Assembly: GCF_017165765.1 (NCBI RefSeq)
Contig: NZ_JAFGZD010000010.1
Span: 1-64,000 of the forward strand
Source of the DNA: Pseudomonas capsici
GTDB lineage: Bacteria; Pseudomonadota; Gammaproteobacteria; Pseudomonadales; Pseudomonadaceae
Length of the DNA: 64,000 bases
Reading direction: 5' to 3'
Each line of letters starts with the position of its first letter. Within the stretch, counting starts at the first letter, position 1. This document shows positions 1-7,703 of this stretch, piece by piece. Under the pieces are notes generated by a model. That model was not told the origin of the DNA, did not search any database, and saw nothing but the letters and a program-made list of their open reading frames with translations. The translations under genes were made by a program, and so were the position numbers.

Positions 1-141
1 TCGCGTCCGCTTAAAAATACGCGGACACCATCGCCCTTAATGCTGGAGTTCGGAAGGTGAGTTCGCCGTACGCTTACTCGATATGAACGCCCTGGAAATG
101 ATGTCCTGACCGATCTTGCATATCATCTAGTCGTTCGTGCA

Positions 142-2349
142 TTGGAGGCTGGCGATGTTACTGCAGGTAGACTTTGGACTTGGTTAGAGCCTTTTCATAT
201 CAGTGCGGGATACCAGCGTAATACTCATCAGCGATTGTATGAGCTCATCCAACGCAATGATGAGTTGCGTCAGTCCGTTCAGCGCTTAGTGCTGTTAGAG
301 CTTGGCAATGATTATAATCCTTATCAGCAAGCTTGGCAGTTGAGCCAGCGGTCGACCGGTTTTATGCTGTCTGATGCCGATGTTGTTTCGCTACTTTATT
401 GCCTAGATCCGTCCAATAGCGAAGACGAACGCTGGCGCGATGTGGTCCAGCTTATTCGGCATGATGGCAACGCAGGTGCAGAGGTTCGTGCAGCAGCAAG
501 ACTCTTTGCTTCTCTTCGTCCCGACCTGTTGGCGTGGATTGACAAACTCGCAGAGCAGACGATACCTGACTGGCAGGTCGAGCAGGCTGAGCGAGAGCGA
601 GAGCGTTATGAAAAACAAGTAGCCGCTCACATAGTACATCGAAATCACTTTGCTTCTTGTACCGAGCAAATGCGCGCAGGTGACTACGGTTCGATTATTA
701 GTCCTGCTCAGGCCTATCTCGGCCTTTTTAATGACATTGGAAAAGATGTACCTGCTCATGAGCGTGTTGGGCAATGGCTTGGAGGCGATATCGGGGAGCT
801 AGCGCATCTGGGGTTTGAAGCTTTTATGATGCTTGATCCTCCAGAGCCCACTGCGCAGCAGATAGCGATGAGCAATGCTAAAGGCAGGTCTTACAGTGCG
901 GGATATATTATCGTTGCCGCGCTCGCCGAGCGTCTGCGGAATGGTACAGGGTTCGATGACCTTTCTGATGAGCGCCTAATGGCAGGATTGTTTGAACTAC
1001 GCTGTACCCCTATCGAAAAACATGCAGGCATTATAGGACTGCAAGATGCCTTAAAAGCTGCCATCCAAGCTCGCGGTATCTGGGAAGAGGCAATGCGCCT
1101 CTATCATGAACCACAACTGCAGGAGCGACGTGAACACGTAGATGGTCTGTATGCACTTATGCGAGATAAGGCTCATGTCTCCATCGGCATCAAACTTGCG
1201 GCAGAATGGTTGGAGCGTTTTCTAGATTTACCAATCGATCCAGAATTAGAATTAGTCGATAGGCTAATCCGCTCAAAGCGATTTGAAGAGCTGCGCCGAG
1301 CTTTATTGCTTCGTTCAACATTAGCTGACGAAGAGCGCCGGCGGAATTGGGATGCGGTTGGTTTTATTGTGGATTTTCCTGGCACTGTAGCGAGGCTTGG
1401 GGCCAACCCGATCGAGCCGGAGCTACTTTGGCACATACGACATCGAATCAGTGACCGTACCAGTGAGAACACCAGCATTCTTCTTAACGTTCCTCAGAGT
1501 GAGTGGATCATTGATAAGTTCCGATTACTATGGCCAATGGTTGAGCGCCCCAGTGGAGTTTCGTCAGGGGATTCAAACCCTTGGGATGCAAGCAATTTCA
1601 TAGTTTATCTCATCCGCCGTCTGGGTAATGATTCCAGTGAAGAGGCAATTGGTGCATTGTTACGTTTGAGGGGCACGCCTGACGATAGCTACTCTGAATC
1701 GGTCAAGATTGTTATCGCCGAGCAGAAGCGTATTCGCGTAGAAGCCGCGTACAATCCGCCGACGCTTGCCGCTATCGATGCAATTGCACGCAGTCTTGCC
1801 CCTATATCCCTTGTTGATCTGCAGACTGTTGTGCTTGAAGAGCTCGCGATCGTCCAAGCGAAGATAAAGAGCGACGATGCTGAGTCCTGGCGCGGATTCT
1901 ATGACGATAAAAAAGTCCCGTTTTCGGAGGAACGTTGCCGTGATCATCTTCTAGGGCTTCTTCGCCAAGGAGCAGAGGGGCTTATATTCGATCCAGAGAC
2001 GCACGTTGCTGCCGATAAAGAAGTCGATATTACTTGTTCGGTGGGGACACTTCGGATTCCGATCGAGATCAAAGGGCAGTGGCACTCCGAGCTTTGGAAG
2101 GGGGCAGATATACAGCTTGACACGTTTTATACCAGAGATTGGCGTGCGGAGGAGTGTGGTATTTATCTGGTGTTCTGGTTTGGAGACCAACAACAAAAAA
2201 ACAAGAAGCTGAAGAGCCGAGGGCTACATAAAGCGCTTCCAACAACTGCTGATGAACTGAAAGAGATGCTCGTCGCCACGAACAGCTCTACCCAAGAAGG
2301 AAGAATTGCTATTTTTGTGCTTGATCTAGTTCGGTGTTTTCCAAACTGA
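142..2349 (+). CDS. C-terminal remnant of a large protein with a PD-(D/E)XK-like nuclease domain
   Basis: The 735 codons start from a TTG, but the frame is open and protein-like for 27 more codons back to a TGA at 58-60, so this is probably the 3' part of a longer gene that was truncated or frameshifted. The body is mostly helical and I do not recognise its family. The last ~150 residues look like a restriction-type nuclease fold: D629, then E642-I-K644, then a downstream Q...Y segment (QLDTFY) and a hydrophobic strand GIYLVFWFG. That is the D-Xn-ExK plus Q pattern of PD-(D/E)XK enzymes. Such domains fused to long helical proteins are common in bacterial defence systems. The nuclease call is inference from motifs; whether the remnant is expressed is unknown. 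Confidence 0.5.
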   Translation: MEAGDVTAGRLWTWLEPFHISAGYQRNTHQRLYELIQRNDELRQSVQRLVLLELGNDYNPYQQAWQLSQRSTGFMLSDADVVSLLYCLDPSNSEDERWRDVVQLIRHDGNAGAEVRAAARLFASLRPDLLAWIDKLAEQTIPDWQVEQAERERERYEKQVAAHIVHRNHFASCTEQMRAGDYGSIISPAQAYLGLFNDIGKDVPAHERVGQWLGGDIGELAHLGFEAFMMLDPPEPTAQQIAMSNAKGRSYSAGYIIVAALAERLRNGTGFDDLSDERLMAGLFELRCTPIEKHAGIIGLQDALKAAIQARGIWEEAMRLYHEPQLQERREHVDGLYALMRDKAHVSIGIKLAAEWLERFLDLPIDPELELVDRLIRSKRFEELRRALLLRSTLADEERRRNWDAVGFIVDFPGTVARLGANPIEPELLWHIRHRISDRTSENTSILLNVPQSEWIIDKFRLLWPMVERPSGVSSGDSNPWDASNFIVYLIRRLGNDSSEEAIGALLRLRGTPDDSYSESVKIVIAEQKRIRVEAAYNPPTLAAIDAIARSLAPISLVDLQTVVLEELAIVQAKIKSDDAESWRGFYDDKKVPFSEERCRDHLLGLLRQGAEGLIFDPETHVAADKEVDITCSVGTLRIPIEIKGQWHSELWKGADIQLDTFYTRDWRAEECGIYLVFWFGDQQQKNKKLKSRGLHKALPTTADELKEMLVATNSSTQEGRIAIFVLDLVRCFPN

Positions 2350-2645
2350 ACAGTAGATCGACTCGCTGCTAGAAGCAATAGGCTATTTCTACTCAGATAC
2401 TTTTAGGCGCTGAGATAGTAATTGTTTTAAATGTCAGGGTAGGCGATGCAATGTGAACTGGCTCATTGCTCCGAGGGCCAAACGTTATCCTAGTCTTGCC
2501 GTCATAGTGCACGTAGGCTCGTTAGCCGAAAAAATCAGAAAGCTGAACCCTATATCTGGTTGTTAGCGGCTAGGAGCGGACTGTAGACAGCTAGCCACTC
2601 AGCCCTATACGCTGGCTAGCCTGAATTCAAATCACTCAAGGGATT

Positions 2646-2923
2646 ATGATGCTGGCCATTGCCATTGATCGAGACAGCGTCCATGCAGGAGACGATCTGA
2701 GCAGCCATGCCAGCTCAATCCAGCTCGATCCGACCGCAACACTGCGCACACTGTTCGAAGCCATACGAACCATGTACCACCTGCCCTGCATCAATGGGAT
2801 GAAGCTATTTGGATTAGCTGCGCTTCAGGCAAACAAGTAGGTGTTCTCGCACAGCAATGGGCGGCCCCTAAATTAGTCGTACTCCTTGAGAGCCCGGTAA
2901 AGCAGGTTTTTGGAGGCCACTAA
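2646..2923 (+). pseudogene. Frameshifted small protein gene of unknown function
   Basis: The first frame encodes 64 residues (begins MMLAIAIDRDSVHAGDD) and stops at 2840. A second frame takes over near 2812 and continues as WISCASGKQVGVLAQQW... to a stop at 2921-2923. Read together they make one plausible ~90-residue protein with an internal frameshift. The start has a purine-rich stretch (aaggga) a few bases upstream. It resembles small Pseudomonas proteins of unknown function that I recall only vaguely, so no function is assigned. The decay fits the neighbouring broken genes. Confidence 0.45.
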
Positions 2924-3779
2924 CCTCGCCTTTTATTGAAACTAGTGCCAGACGGATCCTGATGTTGTTTTCTCACGAATTGAAGCAGGGGAGGTATTGA
3001 TTTCTCGATTAAGGTGATTTTCTGAGGATCCAGCTAGGTCCTCTACGTAGATGGTCTGGGGCAGTGACTCTGATTGCTGAAGTCTTAGGCTCCGAGATAC
3101 TCTTCCCCTCCTGACAGATAGACGAAGCTAAAAAATCATGTCTACTCGTTATTCCATTCAAATCACGCCGGTGAGACCATTACCAGACTTCTATTGCATT
3201 GCTGAACATCTATGGTAAACCGGATGTGATGTTGACTCTGACGGTGATTGCAAAGATTCAGATGGTTACCAATGGACGGAACTGACATTGTCGCTTCGCG
3301 ACACATCAGGAGAGTGCCTCGACATTGACCCGCTCTCGCTCATGCCTCTTAAGCTGGTAATCCGCTCATCGCATGCCATCCTCTGCCAAAGATCGGTCGA
3401 CTATGTCGTGTCTATTTCTGGAGGCACCATCGGTGCAGTTGCCACACCAAGATGGTATGACGTGCGGGGAGACAGGAATTATAGATCCACCACACGTGAA
3501 AAACACCGAATATGGGCCCTATGGCGTTTTCATACAATCTGGACCAAGAGTTGACCGTTCTCGTCAAAATTGTTTAGATGGTAACGCTCATCAGCTATCC
3601 TTCTCTCTTTGATAGTGTTATGAGGCTTCGTCAGTGGCTCTAGGTCTATATAAGGTGCCCGAATTAGCCTAGATCTTAAAAGTTGGCCGGAGATCGTAAA
3701 GGCAACAATTGATTATTGGTAGGGCTTGTGATTTTATAGAGTTTACAAATAAACAATTCAGTAGTAAATGGGAGTCGCA
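2924..3779. other. Low-coding stretch with gene debris
   Basis: Apart from the decayed frame at 3138-3612, I see no intact gene, RNA gene or convincing terminator here. The 2350-2645 stretch is likewise empty. Composition is AT-richer than the rest of the window, as expected for a decaying accessory region. Confidence 0.5.
3138..3612 (+). pseudogene. Decayed small gene with an in-frame stop
   Basis: An ATG at 3138 opens a frame (MSTRYSIQITPVRPLPDF...) that is broken by a single TAA at 3216-3218. The same frame then reads on without interruption to 3554 with protein-like content (DGYQWTELTLSLRDTSGEC...). Near 3430-3450 a second frame carrying QLPHQDGM... and EYGPYGVFIQSGPR becomes the more protein-like one and ends at 3612. 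This looks like a gene broken by one nonsense change and probably one frameshift. No family is recognised. Confidence 0.35.
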
Positions 3780-4247
3780 GTGGCTGATTTAGGGTTTTGG
3801 GGGTTGTTTGGGGTATTGGGGTCACTGGCATCTGTGCTGAGTCTTTTTATATCAAAAAATACGAGGTGGGCTAAATTTATTCATGCTGCATATTCAGCAT
3901 TAATTGTGGCTATGATTCTGGGGTTTACTTCTTATCAAGAAGGTGTTAGGTTGCAGCTTAGTGAGCTTTCCGAAATAAAGAAAATAGAAAGGCAAGCTAC
4001 ATCTTTATCAAATCCAAGGGATTTAAGTACCGCAGGAAATATGATAGGGTACTCACTTTCAGTTCTTGCCTTTTTAGAGAAGCATCAAGATAAGTATCCC
4101 GAAACATATTTTAGAGCTAAGGAGATTTGTTTGAAGTCTAATTGCTATGGGCAAGATGATAGCCTTTCGCATTTTTCTGAAATGCAAAAAATCTCTAGTG
4201 CAATGAGAGAGTTAATTAGAGGGATAAGCACCTTGGATGGTAATTGA
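3780..4247 (+). CDS. Small membrane protein with two transmembrane helices
   Basis: A start at GTG 3780 is preferred because GGAG sits at 3771-3774, five bases upstream. The in-frame ATG at 3768 has no such site. The 155-residue product begins MADLGFWGLFGVLG and has two hydrophobic segments at about residues 6-24 and 33-52, with a short KNTRWAK loop between them. A polar, probably helical, cytoplasmic tail of ~100 residues follows. I do not recognise the family. The codon use is AT-rich and unlike the core genes. It stands convergent to the HEPN-protein gene, next to broken genes, so it belongs to the accessory region. Small two-helix proteins of this type can be effectors or sensors in defence loci, but nothing here proves that. 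Confidence 0.6.
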   Translation: MADLGFWGLFGVLGSLASVLSLFISKNTRWAKFIHAAYSALIVAMILGFTSYQEGVRLQLSELSEIKKIERQATSLSNPRDLSTAGNMIGYSLSVLAFLEKHQDKYPETYFRAKEICLKSNCYGQDDSLSHFSEMQKISSAMRELIRGISTLDGN

Positions 4248-4568
4248 TTGATATTCGGCAACGCTCAGCCACTAGAGTTTTATGCATTCAACCAAATGGT
4301 TCGGATGACTGCTTCTGGCCGATCCTATTGAAAAAGTTGGACATGGTTTCCGTAGAAAAAGAATGCATCTTTGATTGAATTCTTCGCTTTCGACAGATGT
4401 TAGTAGATTCGGATCTCCCGTAACAATTTGATGAAAATTCGTTTCACCGATCAATTTTCCGGCTGTTTCAGGAAAGAGATTCAATAAAGTCGGCCAAAAT
4501 TGGCCACCCATGAGTGGCCTGAGCGAAAATCTACAAGCGTTTCTCCTGCTATAGTCGAGCCGTAGCAC

Positions 4569-5609
4569 TCAATACACGGTTTTCTTACGTTCCGAAGGAA
4601 ATTCATGCTTCACAAAGTTCACGCATTCCAACTCATACCAAGAGACTATTGCCTTGCAATATTCTTCACCCGCTGTCGCGGTGATTTTCGCAGACTCTTG
4701 GAAGTGAGTGTGTGAAGCATCGAACTCCACCGTTGTCGAGGAAATGAAGCCGTGGATGGCTGTGTTTCGAGCACAGCGCCATGTATCAATTTTCAGCAGT
4801 AGCTCTGTGGGATAGGCGTGAGCTGAGCACTGCTTATTGGCCATGGTCTTGAGCAGCTTGTGAAAGGAAGGTCTTGGCAGCCTAGTACCTATACCATCTA
4901 AAAAATTGAACAGGCAATTGCTGATCAGGCACTCCTCAATCGTAATGGCTTCAAGGTAATAACCATCTTTCATCGCTTTTGCTATCTGCGCCATTGCCGC
5001 CTGTTGTGCCTGCTGTCGTACCTTTAACTGGCTCACCGCCTCATCAAAATCTATGTTTATGGCGCGAGCTAAATGCAGCGCCTCAAACAGCGAGTAGCCT
5101 GATTGGCTGATATTGCTCTGATCAAAATGCTTTTGAAACGATATCAGCGCGTTGTGGTAACCGTTGATAAACGTATAGACCGCGAGCCACTCTTCTTTAG
5201 CCCAAGCAAAATACTTGCCCGGCTCCTCAGGCTCAGGGATGCCCATCAGCGAATGGCCAATCTCGTAAATCCAGTAGTGCGAGACTGATACCAGACCGCC
5301 TATATGGATGCAGGTCATCTTTTTTTCGGGATAGATATAGACATCTTCGGGTCGCCAGTCGGCGATATTTTGAAATTGGATGTACCGCTGCGCATTATCG
5401 TTGCCCAAGTCTTGATAAATGATATCGATCAAGAGTCTGTAAACGTCTATTGGTTGGGGTGAAAGTTCAAGAATCCCATCGAAGCCGAAACAGTGAGATA
5501 AGTACACTCCAAATGGTTCAAGAACGAGTCGCCCGTCTGGGCGGATGAAAGGGTAGTTGCGAATGCCATCAAAGAAAACTTGGCGATCATGCTGTTCGTC
5601 TTTATTCAT
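4569..5609 (-). CDS. HEPN-motif protein of unknown system
   Basis: The 346-residue protein has an uncharacterised N-terminal ~190 residues rich in aromatic residues, then a coiled Gln/Ala-rich linker near residues 190-215. A C-terminal helical domain carries WRCARNTAIHG, that is R281-N-x3-H286, the R-x4-6-H signature of HEPN ribonucleases. The surrounding helices (AITIEECLISNCLFNFLDG before it and a Tyr/Glu-rich helix after it) match the four-helix HEPN layout. HEPN domains act as RNA-cleaving toxins in toxin-antitoxin, abortive-infection and CRISPR systems. The gene lies 148 bp downstream of the 299-residue membrane-protein gene on the same strand, so the two may be co-transcribed. The ribonuclease role is inferred from the motif; the N-terminal domain is unknown. 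Confidence 0.6.
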   Translation of the reverse strand: MNKDEQHDRQVFFDGIRNYPFIRPDGRLVLEPFGVYLSHCFGFDGILELSPQPIDVYRLLIDIIYQDLGNDNAQRYIQFQNIADWRPEDVYIYPEKKMTCIHIGGLVSVSHYWIYEIGHSLMGIPEPEEPGKYFAWAKEEWLAVYTFINGYHNALISFQKHFDQSNISQSGYSLFEALHLARAINIDFDEAVSQLKVRQQAQQAAMAQIAKAMKDGYYLEAITIEECLISNCLFNFLDGIGTRLPRPSFHKLLKTMANKQCSAHAYPTELLLKIDTWRCARNTAIHGFISSTTVEFDASHTHFQESAKITATAGEEYCKAIVSWYELECVNFVKHEFPSERKKTVY

Positions 5610-5757
5610 GATTTTTTAGAATATGAGTCATTGAAGTATGGATTGCCGCACTACAGTTAGTCGAGCCGTCAGATCAGAATCTACTCTCTAACTTAAACGG
5701 CTAGAAAATTAAATATTGGAAGTGTCCGATAATGACAGTGGAGGGACATAGATGTTG

Positions 5758-6657
5758 TCACTTCTGCTTGCTATACCACCACCGCTTCTTGGCCGCCACG
5801 CTAAAATCCTCTTCCCATCCTCTCATCCATCCTTCATAAGCACTGTCGGGAGGAATCAGGCTTGTATTCTCTTCAAGTGGATCTATTCGGCGAGTCAGGC
5901 GCTTTTCCCCAGACAATTTCTCATACCGGTCGCGGACTTTAACCGCCTGTGAACTGATGCAGTCAGCGAGTTTACAAACGAAAAAAATAACATCGTCGGT
6001 GTAGATGGCTATTCCCCGCACTGCCGAGCCGTATTCATTGTTGATAACCCCTCCGACTGGCAGTCCGAGGTAGTAATGCTTGGGCGCGAAACCTGCCGGC
6101 AATCCACCGTTTCTAAACATCTCTAAGAGCTCGTTATACGCGTCGATCATGCCGTTAAGATTTCCGATAGCGTCTGCTAGGGCTATCATTGACTTCACCG
6201 CATTGGGCGATACGCTCATGTTCTTAAGAATGAGCCCCTGGAGTTCAACAATTGGTGGTGTTATTGTTTGGAACCTCAGGTTGTCGATACTCAACGAGAA
6301 TGGTTCCGCTTGATTTTCGGCTGCCTTATACAGAGCGAACCTTGCCAAATCTGATTCGTATTTACTCAGAAGTCCCAATACGTGCTGCTTTTTGAGAGCC
6401 CCTGCCACATCTATTATCGATGCACATAACGTTAGTGCGACGTCGATACTGCGAAGTTCAGTTAATAGCTCGTCCCTCAGCTTTGTGCTCTTGGCAATGT
6501 GGCCGGCCATCCATGCACCAATACCAGCACCGAACCCGGCACTTATCAGAGCGCCGCCTCCTTTAATCGTGTCAATGCTGAAAAGGTTGGCAACCCAAGG
6601 GAGCAATGGTGCCGTAGCTGTATAAATGCCGTTAACCGGCTCCCACAAATTAGCCAT
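5758..6657 (-). CDS. Unknown membrane-anchored protein
   Basis: The ATG at 6657 has GAGG seven to eight bases upstream, which supports this start. The 299-residue product has a glycine-rich hydrophobic segment at about residues 33-53 (GGGALISAGFGAGIGAWMAG), probably a single membrane span, followed by a long mostly helical region. A hydrophobic patch near residue 220 (IAIYTDDVIFFVCKLADC) is probably part of the fold and not a span. No family is recognised. It is the upstream gene of a likely two-gene unit with the HEPN protein and lies in the same AT-richer island, which hints at a partner role, but that is guesswork. Confidence 0.55.
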   Translation of the reverse strand: MANLWEPVNGIYTATAPLLPWVANLFSIDTIKGGGALISAGFGAGIGAWMAGHIAKSTKLRDELLTELRSIDVALTLCASIIDVAGALKKQHVLGLLSKYESDLARFALYKAAENQAEPFSLSIDNLRFQTITPPIVELQGLILKNMSVSPNAVKSMIALADAIGNLNGMIDAYNELLEMFRNGGLPAGFAPKHYYLGLPVGGVINNEYGSAVRGIAIYTDDVIFFVCKLADCISSQAVKVRDRYEKLSGEKRLTRRIDPLEENTSLIPPDSAYEGWMRGWEEDFSVAAKKRWWYSKQK

Positions 6658-6828
6658 TACAATCCCTCACACTCGGTGCCCCGACCATTCGAGGCAAATG
6701 AATCGGTATTTTAATGGGGACGCCGCTGGTCTGTCCCTGTGATGGGTAGATATTACGAGGAGGAGCTCTTCAACTTCGCAGTTCTGCTAGTGAAGCGGAA
6801 TCGCAGAGTCGCCCTGTGGTGCTTCTGG

Positions 6829-7155
6829 TCACTCACGACCTTCCCCCCTAAATCCAACCTCCCCCAAAAGCCGATAAACCTCATCCCGCAATCCATAAAA
6901 CCTCTGATTCAACTCCCCATGCCCCGACTTCCAGCACAAAGCACCATTCCTGTAACTCTGCCCCAGCACAAGATCATTGAACGACCCCATACCGCCGTAG
7001 GCCGACCGAAGTCTGGTCATTCCTGACGGATCGGCGTCGGCCAATCGTGCGCGTGCATCGCGCATCCATTGGCTCCAGTGTTCTTCACCGTCGCTTTCAA
7101 GTACTGCAACGAGTTCGTCCAGAACGCTGATCAGCTTTTCGGTTTTCGTGTCCAT
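6829..7155 (-). CDS. DUF6966-like small protein
   Basis: The 108-residue protein starts MDTKTEKLISVLDELVAVLES and has the pattern EEHWSQWM ... AYGGMGSFNDLVLGQ that I associate with the DUF6966 family, which has no known function. The protein looks soluble, with no signal peptide or membrane segment. It is a single gene, divergent from the DUF6434-like gene with 117 bp between them. The family name is from memory and should be checked. Confidence 0.6.
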   Translation of the reverse strand: MDTKTEKLISVLDELVAVLESDGEEHWSQWMRDARARLADADPSGMTRLRSAYGGMGSFNDLVLGQSYRNGALCWKSGHGELNQRFYGLRDEVYRLLGEVGFRGEGRE

Positions 7156-7272
7156 TTGAATCTCGCTTGAACTCGTTGTGTTAATGGAATGCCGCGGCGA
7201 TTATGTCTCAAGGTTGTGCTTTCACTCATTCCCATCGAACACAACGCCCTATAATCCACACAGGCCACCCTC

Positions 7273-7491
7273 ATGCCCTTCAACTGGCACTCCGACCCCA
7301 TCACCCGATCCACCCCCGTCACCGCCACCTACAAAAACACCCAGAATGTCCGCCGTTTCATGACCGAGCACTGCGGCCCTGATTTCAAGTTCGACAGACC
7401 ATTCATGGCCTGGATTGGCGATGGACCTGAGAAAACCATGGGGGACCTGGTGGATGAATGGCTGCGCAGGTATCAGGGAGTACCTCGATAG
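7273..7491 (+). CDS. DUF6434-like small protein
   Basis: The 72-residue protein contains TYKNTQNVRRFM, FKFDRPFMAWI and KTMGDLVDEWLRRY, a conserved set found in small bacterial proteins of the DUF6434 type. Function is unknown; related sequences are found alone or fused to SAP-like domains. It is a compact soluble protein without signal or membrane segments. The start ATG has no strong ribosome-binding site but gives the usual length. No operon partner is visible. Confidence 0.65.
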   Translation: MPFNWHSDPITRSTPVTATYKNTQNVRRFMTEHCGPDFKFDRPFMAWIGDGPEKTMGDLVDEWLRRYQGVPR

Positions 7492-7703
7492 GGTGATTTT
7501 TCGAGTCATGCATATCCGTTTGGATATTTTTTGTCGACCAGCGCTCTTTTCATGGAGTTGCGATGGAATTTGCTGAGAACTCAATGCTCTAATGATTCCA
7601 AAGCGCCACTAACTTTTGTCGCCAGTCGTTTTTTCTCGTAGCGTGTGCATGCATTTCTGCGGAACTCGAAACAGCGTAATCAATACCTCCAGGTACAGCA
7701 GCA

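Noticed and set aside
4272..4568. Minus-strand 98-codon frame containing IS-like text
   Set aside because: It has no ribosome site. The sequence near 4310-4335 (AACTTTTTCAATAGGATCGGCC on the minus strand) resembles ends or flanks of insertion sequences, but no inverted repeats or transposase were found, so neither a gene nor an element is called.
6690..6740. GGGGACGCCGCTGGTCTGTCCC-like stretch as a transposon remnant
   Set aside because: It weakly resembles sequences next to REP-associated transposases but is too short and unpaired to support a call.
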